A stretch of DNA of 64,000 nucleotides from assembly GCA_963667315.1 (NCBI GenBank), contig OY763325.1:372001-436000 (forward strand). Reading direction: 5' to 3'. Within the stretch, counting starts at the first letter, position 1. Each line of letters opens with the position of its first letter. The notes under the pieces were generated by a model that made no database searches, was not told the origin of the DNA, and saw nothing but the letters and a program-made list of their open reading frames with translations. Below are positions 15,621 to 25,395 of the stretch, in pieces. This stretch comes from DAINPP01 sp963667315 (GTDB lineage: Bacteria > Thermotogota > Thermotogae > MWEM01). The translations under genes were made by a program, and so were the position numbers.

Positions 15621-16849
15621 TTTACCTTTTCTTTATTGTGCTTTGTAAAGATATAATTATAATATTTATTCAGATCTTCATCATCCATTTCTTCTATATT
15701 CTGAAAATAATTCACGTTGAAGCTTTCTTCTTCATCCAGAGAATCGGAGTATTCATCAATAGAAACCCATTGTTCAGACGTATCCTCATCAACTTCCTCA
15801 CTATCCATTGATTCAATAAGTTCATAGGCTTTTGAAATTGCCGAGTTAACGTCGAAATCATCCGGGATATTATCAAGGTGCTCATATTTAGGTGTGTAAG
15901 AAGCGACATTATTCTCTCTTAATTCGCTCTCTTCGGAACTTTCAGATTCATCTTCATCCAAAACAGCGTTTAATATTGAACTTCTTGCGTCATCAAACTC
16001 ATCTGTGATATTTTCTTCAAAGTTCACGGATACATCCCGCTCAACTTCAACTGATTCCTCTGTGGGAGTCTCTTCGAACAGTGGCTCATCATCTCCGAAA
16101 AATTTTGAAAGTTCTCTGATATCTTTTGAAGCCATTTCTTCAATATTTATCTCCTCATCAAAAGGTGTATCAAGTAAATCTTTATCGTTTATTTCAATCG
16201 CTTCTTTCGTTTCCTCGGCTGAATCTTCCTCAGAAAAACCCGAATCGGCAGGTTTAGTTACATTATGCTGCCCGTTTAAAATATCTGGAGAAACACCTAC
16301 CAGTTTAAGGGCGAGTTTACTGAACGTATTTATTTTTATTTCAATGAACAAACCGATTGCAATAATCAATACACTGACAGCACTTAAAAGGATTATCGGT
16401 GTTAAAGTGTTTCCACTTTCCTCAGTTACGGTTGATGAAGCGGTTTGAAGTGCTGATTTACTCGCTTCATTTGTAAATTTCTCCTCCATATCATTGTAAT
16501 AGAGGAAACCCTCCGGTAGCGTTGCCTCGTGTTCATCAATTTTCTTTAAAAGGTCATCGGCTATAGGATTGCCTGTAAAAAGGTAAAGATATGTCTTGGC
16601 TGTTTTGTAATCATCATTGTTAAAGGCACTGACCCCGAGCATATATTTAATGTTAGGGGCTTTTGCCTCTATATCAGGGTTTTTGATTAGAGCGGAATGA
16701 AAATATCTTTGAGCATCAAAATAGTTACCGGAATTATAGGAATCTTTACCGGAAAAGTAAAGGGACATCGCCTCGTCCTGGTCAGAACCTGCGAATATTA
16801 AAATCGGTAACAGAATAATGCAAATTACAAAGAGTATTTTCTTGTTCAT
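15617..16849 (-). CDS. Membrane protein with periplasmic TPR repeats and an acidic cytoplasmic tail
   Basis: 410 residues. A signal peptide (MNKKILFVICIILLPILIFA) is followed by two or three TPR-like repeats (residues 28-110, for example YFSGKDSYNSGNYFDAQRYF). A single membrane helix lies near residue 155 (LIIAIGLFIEI) and then a 230-residue tail very rich in Asp and Glu. The N-terminal part would be extracytoplasmic and the acidic tail cytoplasmic. It overlaps both neighbours by 4 bp and is probably a partner of the 971-residue lipase-fold protein. Function unknown. Confidence 0.75.
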   Translation of the reverse strand: MNKKILFVICIILLPILIFAGSDQDEAMSLYFSGKDSYNSGNYFDAQRYFHSALIKNPDIEAKAPNIKYMLGVSAFNNDDYKTAKTYLYLFTGNPIADDLLKKIDEHEATLPEGFLYYNDMEEKFTNEASKSALQTASSTVTEESGNTLTPIILLSAVSVLIIAIGLFIEIKINTFSKLALKLVGVSPDILNGQHNVTKPADSGFSEEDSAEETKEAIEINDKDLLDTPFDEEINIEEMASKDIRELSKFFGDDEPLFEETPTEESVEVERDVSVNFEENITDEFDDARSSILNAVLDEDESESSEESELRENNVASYTPKYEHLDNIPDDFDVNSAISKAYELIESMDSEEVDEDTSEQWVSIDEYSDSLDEEESFNVNYFQNIEEMDDEDLNKYYNYIFTKHNKEKVK

Positions 16850-19761
16850 TCAAGTATTGCCACCTTTTTAAGGAAATAATGTGCATCTTTTTTGGTTAAG
16901 ACCATCATATTGCCATTCGACATAACGGCATCTTTTATTTTCTCGTCATCCGGTATATCAAAGTAGGTTCCTTTTGGCTGTTTATACTGATAATCAATGA
17001 TATTGAATTTATTTTTACCGACCACAATAACCTGCTGTGGGTTTTTCAGAACTTTTATGCCTCCTGTGTTATTAGACGTTAAGAGCAGTTCTTTTTTACC
17101 GTCAAGGCTTATGACCCTTAAAGAATAATCCGAAGCAATCACATACAGTGAATCCTGTGCTATTATACCCGTTAATAAATTGATATCATTACTATATGGT
17201 CTGTATATCTCATGACATTCCTTTCCGTTAAAGAGATAAACTGCTTCATCCGTAATAATATAAGGATACATGCCATGCATGATTATTTCTCCGTAATGAC
17301 CATCAAGTTTGAAGGATGAAAAAGGTGTTTCAAGTGTCAAACCATTATAATGAAGGAGGTAATATTGGACAGAATCGTTGATACCGATGGATAAAACCGG
17401 GGCATCAAACATCAGATATTCCATTTTAACCGGTTCACCATTTATATACTGTGTCAGGATATTGTCATGAACTGAAAAAAGACTTCCGGAATAGGTTGTA
17501 TAAGCAAAGCTTTGATTGTCATTGATTCGATTAAAAATTCCGTTGTTAAAATAGACAATCCCCTTGTTGTCAAAAAGATATAGCGAACCGTTGACACTTG
17601 TCATTCCATACGGCTCTATATCATCAGGTATTTTAAACTGATTATAGTTGTACACAATCATATTATTTATGTTGCTGAATTTCTGCGGTATTTCAGTACC
17701 ATTCCACATAGATGAATCCGGTTGATATGTTTTAAGATCTCCGGTGTGATTATTTTTAGAAATTGTGTCTGTAGAATTACTGGTGTTATTTATATCGTTG
17801 AGAATAGAAACGATAGTGTCAATTCTACTATTGTCAGCTATAGCTGATTCACTTGCCGGAGATGTTGTCCCGGAAGAACTGGCAGATATCGTGTTGTCAG
17901 TATCCTGATGATTTGAAGTATTATTGTTGTCGGAGGCTGTATTGGATTCAGATGTTTCACTTTCCGTTGTTGTTGAAGTTACGGTTTGATTATTGTTATT
18001 AAAAAACTGATTTCGCCAGCGTTCAAGATCCGAATCAACAGAATCTGTTGCGCTTTTATCAGATATCTGTTCCGTTGCAGAACCGGTTGTATCGGTACTG
18101 TTCAAATCAACAGAACTTTCAGTTGAATTTTGATCAGTATCGGGTAATCGGATGTCTTCGTTCGCCGTTAAAGTTGACCCTGTATCGAATAACCATTCTT
18201 TAAAAGTATCATCCTTAAATTCAGGAACTTCTACAACTTCTATTCCCTGTTCAAGGAATGCAAATATATACTGCAAGGTCTGTTGCTGCATGAATATATC
18301 AAAGAAAGAGAAAGGGAAAGTCTTGAACGTGATATTTTCCATATTATTTGTTGCTTCATCAACTGCAGGGGCAATAGCACTGTAAACCGAAACGATTCCG
18401 TCACCTTTTTCAAGAGTGTTTTCAGGGTAAAATTTCGCAAATTGTGAATCCTGAAGATCGGCATTAAAATCAGGTTTGCTACCTGCAACGAAGAAATATT
18501 CTATATCTTCTCTAATCGAAGTTTGTAAAGTGTTAATTGTTTCGGAATATGGCAGTATATCGATATAAAATGTGTTGACCTTTTCAAGATAACTTAAATT
18601 ATTCCTTTCAAGGTATCGAATTGTATCTGATGTCAGACCATATATTTTCGAAAGAATTTCCGGATCCTTTCCATAGATTAAATTTAAAAAAGAAGGGTTT
18701 ACGATGTTTGAACCTGAATTTGGAACAGAAACCAAAACCATCTTTCTGACATTGGTAATTGGATAATTTTCTACGGCATATCTCGCAATGATTCCACCGA
18801 TACCGTGTGCGATAATGTCAAAGGTTTTATTTGATGAAAGTAGTTTTTGAGCGAGTTTATCTGCTTCAAAACGAACATAACTTTTCATCGATATTGTATT
18901 GAAAAAGGTTTTAGCTTCGGTAACATAATCCATTGTACGGGTTTCAGTCAAGGGATACTGATAGACCCATATACTTCTATCGGGGAAAGTAACTTCCCAT
19001 AAATTATTTCCTTGCGGGTTTGAATTTGAAATCGTATTTGGGAGAAAACCTTTGAAATTTGAATCAATTCCCGGAATTAGCATAAGATCAGGCTTAAGTG
19101 TATCTTCTTTTTCGATTATTTCCTTTAAACCAAGTTCGGGTTTTACCGGATTGCTGATTCTCAGTCCAATTAAGGAGCCATGAAACCCTTTTGCCCGGAG
19201 GACCGGCTGACTATTGCTGTTTTCATAAATCTCTCCACCCGAAAAGACTCTAACGACGGGGTTCTCTTTATCCTCAATGTAGATGAGTTCCGCATTGTTA
19301 AATTCTTTTCCAAAATAGAACTCACCGGGAATTAAATAGTCGTACGTCATAGGTTCCAGGGCAAGATCGGTTCTCCCGTCGACTGGTGTTAATTCATAAA
19401 TATCTCCATAAAAATTTCCGAGCTGCTTGAAGTTGTCATACGCTGCATTCCTTGGGATTTCTTCTATCCTGAATTTTTTAGGGTATGGGAAAGCATTTTC
19501 AGGTATGGTAATTGAAAGATCTTTTATATCGGTTTTTACCTGCGTTTGATCTTCTCCGGTACTTTCTATTTCAGCTTCAGCATCTTTCATAGATAGAGTG
19601 AGTACGATTATTATAACGACTACGGCCCCAACAGCTGAAAGATAAATAATACTCATCAAGCGATGTGTTTTAAAATATTGGATCAGATTTTTTATACTAA
19701 ATTTTTTGAATGCTTTTGGGATATCCTTTACTTTATTCAGGAGACTTTTAAAAAAAGACAA
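16846..19761 (-). CDS. Membrane-anchored alpha/beta-hydrolase-like protein lacking the nucleophile
   Basis: 971 residues. A cytoplasmic basic N-terminus and one membrane helix at about residues 36-57 precede a large exterior part. Residues 220-400 resemble a lipase/PGAP1-type alpha/beta hydrolase: LMLIPGID (oxyanion strand), then FDIIAHGIGGIIARYAVENYP, where the usual G-H-S-x-G elbow reads A-H-G-I-G with Gly320 in place of the Ser. VLVSVPNSGS follows. Residues 540-690 are Ser/Thr/Asn/Asp-rich linker, and the last 280 residues look like beta-propeller strands. A binding rather than hydrolytic role is inferred. It overlaps the TPR protein gene by 4 bp. Confidence 0.7.
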   Translation of the reverse strand: MSFFKSLLNKVKDIPKAFKKFSIKNLIQYFKTHRLMSIIYLSAVGAVVVIIIVLTLSMKDAEAEIESTGEDQTQVKTDIKDLSITIPENAFPYPKKFRIEEIPRNAAYDNFKQLGNFYGDIYELTPVDGRTDLALEPMTYDYLIPGEFYFGKEFNNAELIYIEDKENPVVRVFSGGEIYENSNSQPVLRAKGFHGSLIGLRISNPVKPELGLKEIIEKEDTLKPDLMLIPGIDSNFKGFLPNTISNSNPQGNNLWEVTFPDRSIWVYQYPLTETRTMDYVTEAKTFFNTISMKSYVRFEADKLAQKLLSSNKTFDIIAHGIGGIIARYAVENYPITNVRKMVLVSVPNSGSNIVNPSFLNLIYGKDPEILSKIYGLTSDTIRYLERNNLSYLEKVNTFYIDILPYSETINTLQTSIREDIEYFFVAGSKPDFNADLQDSQFAKFYPENTLEKGDGIVSVYSAIAPAVDEATNNMENITFKTFPFSFFDIFMQQQTLQYIFAFLEQGIEVVEVPEFKDDTFKEWLFDTGSTLTANEDIRLPDTDQNSTESSVDLNSTDTTGSATEQISDKSATDSVDSDLERWRNQFFNNNNQTVTSTTTESETSESNTASDNNNTSNHQDTDNTISASSSGTTSPASESAIADNSRIDTIVSILNDINNTSNSTDTISKNNHTGDLKTYQPDSSMWNGTEIPQKFSNINNMIVYNYNQFKIPDDIEPYGMTSVNGSLYLFDNKGIVYFNNGIFNRINDNQSFAYTTYSGSLFSVHDNILTQYINGEPVKMEYLMFDAPVLSIGINDSVQYYLLHYNGLTLETPFSSFKLDGHYGEIIMHGMYPYIITDEAVYLFNGKECHEIYRPYSNDINLLTGIIAQDSLYVIASDYSLRVISLDGKKELLLTSNNTGGIKVLKNPQQVIVVGKNKFNIIDYQYKQPKGTYFDIPDDEKIKDAVMSNGNMMVLTKKDAHYFLKKVAILE

Positions 19762-19778
19762 TGTATATCATCCTTTCG

Positions 19779-20648
19779 TTATTTTTTTTCCAGTGTTTTC
19801 CATGTCTGAGAGATATATTGACAAAGGTTTGAATAATCAGTTCCATCAAATGCTTTTATTTCTTCAAGGATTTCAAAGAATTTTTCTTTACCTTTCTGTA
19901 TTTTCTTTTTTGCTTTTTCTGTCCCCAGAATTGAAGTCATCGTGTTTTTATTACCTTCAATATCCTTACCCGGCGTTTTTCCGATATCCTCAAATTTGCC
20001 TTCAATTCCTTTAAGATCATCCATTATTTGAAATGTGATGCCGAGTATTTCTCCGGCTTTAGACAATTTTTCAATGTGTTCTGATTTTCTGCCGGATATG
20101 ATTGCCGGTGAAATAATCGGGAATTGAACAAGTCTTGCCGTTTTTAATCGGTACATATTTTCTATGAGTGAAAGATCATTATTTTCACTCTTTTCATATT
20201 GAATGTCAAGATACTCGCCATAAACAAGGTCCATTGCAATTTCTGAAAAATAAGTATTCAAGGTTGTGTTTTTAATCTGTGAAATGTATTTAAATGCGAG
20301 AAAGAAAATATAATCAGCTGCGATAACGGCATTTCCCTGCCCATATTTTTTGTGATGAGATGGAATGCCTCTTCTGAAATCATCATTGTCTATCTCGGGA
20401 AGATCATCATGAATAAGCGAAGCAGTATGTATTAGTTCAACAGCAGTTCCGATTTTGTAAAGCAATTTATGATCAATCTCAAGATCAATCCCTGTGTTAT
20501 AACACAGAGCCGGTCTGAATCTCTTCCCACCGGCTTTGATAGAATATAAAATCTCATCTTTCCAGTTTTTATCTTTTGTGATTCCTAAATTTAAGTCCAG
20601 GGAGTTGTAAAGATATTCCTCAAAATCTGTTTTAGACCATTTCTTCAC
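19779..20648 (-). CDS. ispA: Polyprenyl diphosphate synthase (farnesyl/geranylgeranyl type)
   Basis: 289 residues from the GTG at 20648, chosen because GAAAGGGG lies 8 bases upstream; a TTG at 20666 is also in frame. It is an all-helical trans-prenyltransferase condensing IPP with allylic diphosphates. The first Asp-rich motif is complete (HDDLPEIDNDDFRRG near residue 80). The second, normally DDxxD, reads DDLKG, so its last Asp is lost. GKDIEGNKNT follows normally. Chain length cannot be assigned. It lies between folC and the lipase-fold gene. Confidence 0.88.
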   Translation of the reverse strand: MKKWSKTDFEEYLYNSLDLNLGITKDKNWKDEILYSIKAGGKRFRPALCYNTGIDLEIDHKLLYKIGTAVELIHTASLIHDDLPEIDNDDFRRGIPSHHKKYGQGNAVIAADYIFFLAFKYISQIKNTTLNTYFSEIAMDLVYGEYLDIQYEKSENNDLSLIENMYRLKTARLVQFPIISPAIISGRKSEHIEKLSKAGEILGITFQIMDDLKGIEGKFEDIGKTPGKDIEGNKNTMTSILGTEKAKKKIQKGKEKFFEILEEIKAFDGTDYSNLCQYISQTWKTLEKK

Positions 20649-20706
20649 ACATAAAACCCCTTTCAATTATGAGCTCTTTTCTATTTTAACATGTATCTAA
20701 ACAATT

Positions 20707-22059
20707 TTATAAATAATTTTCCTGTATGATCTTTTTTAAATACCCGATAACATATAACGAACCTGTAATAAGTATCGGTGCATCGAGTTTTCTTGATAGC
20801 TCAACAGCTTTTTCACAAGCCTTTATATGTTCCGGTTCATAATGTACATCATGAGCGTCCCTAATCTTTTTATAGGCATCAACAATTAATCTGGTATCCG
20901 TTTCCCTTGGTGCATTGGGTTCTGTTACGATTACTTCCTTTGAAATGGATGATAGCTGTGATGTCATAAAAGCGTAATCCTTTCCACTGAGCATTCCTGT
21001 TAGAAGGACAGCTTTTTTTTCTGGGAAATAAATGTTCCAGTTTTTGATCAATGCTTTAATTCCTTCCGGATTATGCGCGCCATCAACGATAACAGGGTTT
21101 TTCTCAGTTTCGTTCAGTACCTCAAATCGTCCGGGCCAGTATGCCTTCTTTAATCCTTTTCTCAATGCGTCAATATCCGGATCTATGGTATTTTTCTCAC
21201 AATAGGCAAGATAAGCCATGATGGCTGTTGATGCATTCTGGAATTGATGAATACCGTTCATTGTTAATTCTATATTATCTAAAGTTAAATTTTCAGAATG
21301 GAAAGTGAAGCGATTTGAATTGATCTGATTGCTGAGCGCTTCGAAAGAATAATCCCTGTTCACGAGATACATTTTTGCGTTTTTTTCATTAGCAACATGC
21401 GCAATGATTTCAACGGCATCCTTTTTGGTTGTTCCGCAAACCAGTGGCACTTCTTCTTTGATAATGCCTGCTTTTTCAGCTGCAATCAAAGGTATCGTAT
21501 CCCCAAGAGTTTTGGTATGATCGAGACCTATTGAGGTGATGATGGTTACATCGGGTGTGAGTGCTGTTGTGGCATCCAGTCTTCCACCGAGTCCAACTTC
21601 CACTGCTGCCACATCTACTCTCTTGTTTTTAAAATATTTAAATGCCATTGCGGTTGTACATTCAAAAAAGCTGGGCTTCATTTCATCGGATTGAGCATCC
21701 ATTATGGCAACTGCTTCACTAAGTTGATTGGCTACGGTTACAATATCTTCATCACTGATCATTTCGTTGTTGAATGTAATTCTTTCATTGAATTTTACCA
21801 AATGCGGTGAGAAATTTGCCCCTGTTCTGAGCCCAAGTGTAGTGAAGATGGTAGATAATATTCTTGTGACAGACCCTTTTCCGTTTGTTCCCGCAACCTG
21901 AATGGCTTTGAAAGAATTTTCGGGATTTCCGGCATTTCTCAACAAGGTTTTAATTCTTTGAAGACCAAGCTTAATTGTTCCATGTGGTCTGGATTTAAAA
22001 AAATACTGTAATGTATCATCAATGTTTTCAAATTTTATGATTTCAATTTCTTTTTTCAT
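20707..22059 (-). CDS. folC: Dihydrofolate synthase / folylpolyglutamate synthase
   Basis: 450 residues of the Mur ligase family, adding glutamate to dihydropteroate or folates with ATP. The P-loop is AGTNGKGSVTRIL near residue 58. AAVEVGLGGRLDATT near residue 150 and TSIGLDHTKTLGDT follow, then the C-terminal VDGAHNPEGIKAL motif near residue 320. Length is normal. It overlaps the FlhB-like gene by 4 bp. Confidence 0.94.
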   Translation of the reverse strand: MKKEIEIIKFENIDDTLQYFFKSRPHGTIKLGLQRIKTLLRNAGNPENSFKAIQVAGTNGKGSVTRILSTIFTTLGLRTGANFSPHLVKFNERITFNNEMISDEDIVTVANQLSEAVAIMDAQSDEMKPSFFECTTAMAFKYFKNKRVDVAAVEVGLGGRLDATTALTPDVTIITSIGLDHTKTLGDTIPLIAAEKAGIIKEEVPLVCGTTKKDAVEIIAHVANEKNAKMYLVNRDYSFEALSNQINSNRFTFHSENLTLDNIELTMNGIHQFQNASTAIMAYLAYCEKNTIDPDIDALRKGLKKAYWPGRFEVLNETEKNPVIVDGAHNPEGIKALIKNWNIYFPEKKAVLLTGMLSGKDYAFMTSQLSSISKEVIVTEPNAPRETDTRLIVDAYKKIRDAHDVHYEPEHIKACEKAVELSRKLDAPILITGSLYVIGYLKKIIQENYL

Positions 22060-22361
22060 TTATTTTTGAACCCTCCAAGTTGATATACGTAAACTATTAC
22101 CTCCGCAACTGCTTTATAAAGTTCAGGAGGTATTTCAGAATAATAATCCAGTTCAAGAAGCTTTTCCACGAGCTTTTCATCAGAGTAAATAGGAATATCA
22201 TTTTCAATGGCAATCTCAACAATACGCCGTGCAAGTTCTCCTTTTGCCTGTGCAATCAGTCGAGGGACAGGCCCTGCCTCAGGGTCATATTTTAAAGCTG
22301 CGGCTTCTGTTATCTCATCTTCAAGTATATTCTTTCCAAATTGATTTTTTTTAGGTGTCAT
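22056..22361 (-). CDS. FlhB C-terminal-domain-like protein
   Basis: 101 residues matching only the cytoplasmic C-terminal domain of FlhB/YscU export proteins: ALKYDPEAGPVPRLIAQAKGELARRI, then ENDIPIYSDEKLVEKL and the IPPELYKAVAEVIVYVYQL tail. The membrane domain and the NPTH autocleavage site are missing. It is the counterpart of Bacillus YlqH, and as there it follows a FliK-like gene (4-bp overlap). It probably acts together with that protein, but no flagellar genes occur in the window. Confidence 0.82.
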   Translation of the reverse strand: MTPKKNQFGKNILEDEITEAAALKYDPEAGPVPRLIAQAKGELARRIVEIAIENDIPIYSDEKLVEKLLELDYYSEIPPELYKAVAEVIVYVYQLGGFKNK

Positions 22362-24961
22362 GCCAGTTTAATAAACCCTCCATCTCTTTTGTTATCGGTA
22401 TACAGCTTCACTTTATGTTTAAGGATATCATTTTGATTAGCTTTTTCGCGGATTAAAAGACTTCTTAGCTTATAATCGGTTTCTTTTATTCTTTTAGAAA
22501 GAACCGACGAGTGATTGGTAAATTCACCGGTATGTTCCTGCCCGGCATATATATAGATATCAAGATTTTCACCGCTGACAATCGTATCAATAAATACATT
22601 TCCAAACCGCTGAGTATCTGTTTCAATATAAACCCTGTACATTTCGGTTTTATCATAACCGCTTTTATTGACACTCTGCTTTTGAAAATCAACGGCAAAC
22701 GGTTGCCCGTTAAAGTTCAATAATGCAGAGTATACATGATTGAACTCGTTTTTATCTGAAGTGATGTTTAACATTTTTAAAAGTTTTTCGGAATTGATTT
22801 CATTTTTTTCGGATAAACCCGACTGCAAAGGTTTATCTTCTGTTGTTTTTAACTTTGAATCTAAAGTAGTTTCTTGCGTTGTTCGATCATCTTTTATTAC
22901 CGGTGATTTTTCCTGATCAGCGGCTGCTATATTATTTTTAAGTGTAATGGCTTCTTTTCCTCTTGCATTTAGGGATTTTGATTCTTCAAGTGTATTGACT
23001 ATCTGTTTCTTTTCTGATGATGAAAGATTGGCAGCTATTTCTTTTGGCAGCTTTGTTAATTGTTTGGTTTCTTGATATGGATCATTCTTGATTTGGGAGT
23101 TCTTTTCCAAGCCCGCGCTTTTAGAGGTCGTTTCCTGTTTCATTTCCGCTTGCGTATTGGTGTCCATTTTTCTTTGACTCTGTGAAGGAGAATTTCTATT
23201 TGAATCCGTATCATCCGGTGATGAAATTAATTTTTGAACGAAATCTTTAACAATAATATACGCTTTCTGTGAAAAAGACTGTATTCTTGAAATTAAAGAT
23301 CTTTCATCTGATTGGGCAACTTTGTTGTCAATAATCAACTGAGGAAGTTTAAGTTTAAGGTAGTTTTTTAAAGAATTGGGGAAAATATTCTGAGCCGTAT
23401 CCGGTTCTTTAAATGATCTGACAGCTATATTGACAATATCATTTGCGATTAAGACGGTTTCTTTTGGTGGAATACCGAGTCCATTCAACTGACGCAGTAT
23501 ATTTTTAATCTCAAACTTCAACATAGGATCATTTTTAATGGTTTCAAAGGAGAATTCCTTTGAGATTAAACGCGAGAAAACTTCTCGGTTTATCTTGATG
23601 GACTCAAAATTAATCTGCTCCTCATTTCCCGCTTTTACAAGTTTATTGAGGACAGTCAAGATATTTTTATCCTCAAGTGGCAGATTATTCTGTTTAATGG
23701 TTTCTTCCAATCTTAAATGGAGAGGATGAGTCACTTTTTCTGTTAATAAAGGAGACGTATTGCCCGATATTTTGAGAGATTCAAATTTTTCTGAGATATG
23801 ATTTAAGTTTTCATGATTTTTCTCAAGATTTATAGGCTTGCTGATTAGCTCTTTCAAAAGGCCTTTCAATTCGTTAACAGTGTTTTTAATCAACTCTTCT
23901 TTTGATGCGGGGTCTGTCTGAGTCGATTGATATTTTACATTGAATATGTGTTTGGAAACTGTGCCGGTAATTTGTTTTTGAATACGGTTCTTTTCCGTAT
24001 TCACTGTATTTGATGTCTGATTTTCCTCTTGAATCACTGCCTTACCCGTAAAGGTAGAAGGCGGTTGTTCTTTGTTTTCAACCATTCCTTTGTTTGATGA
24101 TGTTTTATTTAAAGAGAATGATGGTTTCAAAAGGGTTTCAGAGGCATTTTGAGCAGTCTGTTTGATAACGTTTTTATGGGGAAAAGGCTTATCAAAAGAG
24201 GGTTTATCTTTTGGCTCAATCAACTTGGAGTCTGAAGATTTAATCTTTTTATCAGAATGATTCCCTTTTTCAGATTCATCCTGTATATTTTGCAAAAGAA
24301 CCCCAGATTCCTTTTTACCGGAATCGGATAGGATCTCAGTTTTTTCTGAATCCCCTTTTAATATTTTTTTGAAATCAAAGAGAACAAATTCCTTGATGAT
24401 TTCCTTTTTAATCTTGTCAGGTATATAATCCCATGCCTTGCCCATTGCCTTTGCCTTCAATGAAATTTCTATCAGGCGTCTGTTAAACGGAAGACGTGAA
24501 TCATATAAATCGAAGGCATTTTTTGTGTTTTCTACACTCTCTTTTATTTCAATATTAAAATCCTCTTTCAGAATGGATTCAGCAAGGTTGGAAATTTGAT
24601 TCGAGACATGAGCAAATCTCATTTTTTCCGATTGTGGCATTTTATTGATTAAGGTTTCCAACTCCTGTGAAGTCTTAAACGGTAACGATAGAGAATAGAC
24701 GTCTATCAGCTTTGCACCGATTTTCTTTAATACTTCACTTGAAACTTCTTGGGGAAGATCTTTACCAAAAAAAACTTGTATCATATCACCGGTTTTAATC
24801 TTTCCGACATTTCCGGGCTCTATTTTATATACTTTATCCTTTATTAAAACCTGTATTTCCTTCCCGTTTTTGGAAATAACTTTACCGAGTTGGGCTTCTC
24901 CTTTAGTTTTAGAATCAGCCTTTTTTATGTTAATCGGGATTGATATTTGTGAGATATTCAT
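22358..24961 (-). CDS. Large FliK/YlqG-like protein
   Basis: 867 residues. The N-terminal 60 residues form a small beta domain (GKVISKNGKEIQVLIKDKVY). A long Lys/Ser/Glu/Gln-rich low-complexity middle with predicted helices follows, and the last 150 residues carry the conserved FliK C-terminal-like pattern (VDFQKQSVNK...ETDTQRFGNVFIDTIVSGENLDIYIYAG). Pairing with the FlhB-like gene and the domain order support kinship to YlqG/FliK hook-length or export-control proteins. It has no signal peptide. The function outside flagella is not established. Its middle is probably disordered. Confidence 0.65.
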   Translation of the reverse strand: MNISQISIPINIKKADSKTKGEAQLGKVISKNGKEIQVLIKDKVYKIEPGNVGKIKTGDMIQVFFGKDLPQEVSSEVLKKIGAKLIDVYSLSLPFKTSQELETLINKMPQSEKMRFAHVSNQISNLAESILKEDFNIEIKESVENTKNAFDLYDSRLPFNRRLIEISLKAKAMGKAWDYIPDKIKKEIIKEFVLFDFKKILKGDSEKTEILSDSGKKESGVLLQNIQDESEKGNHSDKKIKSSDSKLIEPKDKPSFDKPFPHKNVIKQTAQNASETLLKPSFSLNKTSSNKGMVENKEQPPSTFTGKAVIQEENQTSNTVNTEKNRIQKQITGTVSKHIFNVKYQSTQTDPASKEELIKNTVNELKGLLKELISKPINLEKNHENLNHISEKFESLKISGNTSPLLTEKVTHPLHLRLEETIKQNNLPLEDKNILTVLNKLVKAGNEEQINFESIKINREVFSRLISKEFSFETIKNDPMLKFEIKNILRQLNGLGIPPKETVLIANDIVNIAVRSFKEPDTAQNIFPNSLKNYLKLKLPQLIIDNKVAQSDERSLISRIQSFSQKAYIIVKDFVQKLISSPDDTDSNRNSPSQSQRKMDTNTQAEMKQETTSKSAGLEKNSQIKNDPYQETKQLTKLPKEIAANLSSSEKKQIVNTLEESKSLNARGKEAITLKNNIAAADQEKSPVIKDDRTTQETTLDSKLKTTEDKPLQSGLSEKNEINSEKLLKMLNITSDKNEFNHVYSALLNFNGQPFAVDFQKQSVNKSGYDKTEMYRVYIETDTQRFGNVFIDTIVSGENLDIYIYAGQEHTGEFTNHSSVLSKRIKETDYKLRSLLIREKANQNDILKHKVKLYTDNKRDGGFIKLA

Positions 24962-24995
24962 AGTTACACCCCTATACTATTCTATTCTATTATCG

Positions 24996-25388
24996 TCATA
25001 ATGCGGGGTTTCTGAAAATATCTTCCAGGCGTTCCCAGTTTTTACTGAGAAAAAGATACCCGATCAATGTTTCAAATGCAGTAGCATATCTGTAGTCAAT
25101 ATCATTGCCTCTTTTTTTTGCACCCTTTGAATTTAATCCCTTTTTTACGATTTCTTTTTCTTCTTTATTTAACCTTTCCATACAATCTTCCAATAATTGT
25201 TTTTGACCGGATGCACGTTTTAATTCAACCCCACGACGGTTTGCCAGGATGGTTTTTGTCCTGCCGTCTTTTATCGACAAAAAAGTTGCGATGAGATTAA
25301 AAAAGGAGTCCCCAATATACGCATAGATATCCGTAGGGATTTCATTTTTATTTTTTACAATTTTATCGAAATCAAAAAGACTTTCCAT
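24996..25388 (-). CDS. mrnC: Mini-ribonuclease III
   Basis: 130 residues from the ATG at 25388 (MESLFDFDK). This start matches the family N-terminus and removes an overlap with pilT. It is a single RNase III catalytic domain without the dsRNA-binding domain. The acidic signature lies in IYAYIGDSFFNL and YRYATAFETLIGYLFL. In Bacillus the enzyme matures 23S rRNA. It lies 7 bp after the pilT stop. The SD is weak, so initiation may depend on upstream translation. Confidence 0.88.
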   Translation of the reverse strand: MESLFDFDKIVKNKNEIPTDIYAYIGDSFFNLIATFLSIKDGRTKTILANRRGVELKRASGQKQLLEDCMERLNKEEKEIVKKGLNSKGAKKRGNDIDYRYATAFETLIGYLFLSKNWERLEDIFRNPAL

Positions 25389-25395
25389 CGTTGTA

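Noticed and set aside
16005..16448. 147-codon Ser-rich plus-strand frame
   Set aside because: Shadow of the Asp/Glu-rich tail of the TPR membrane protein (GAA/GAT codons read backwards).
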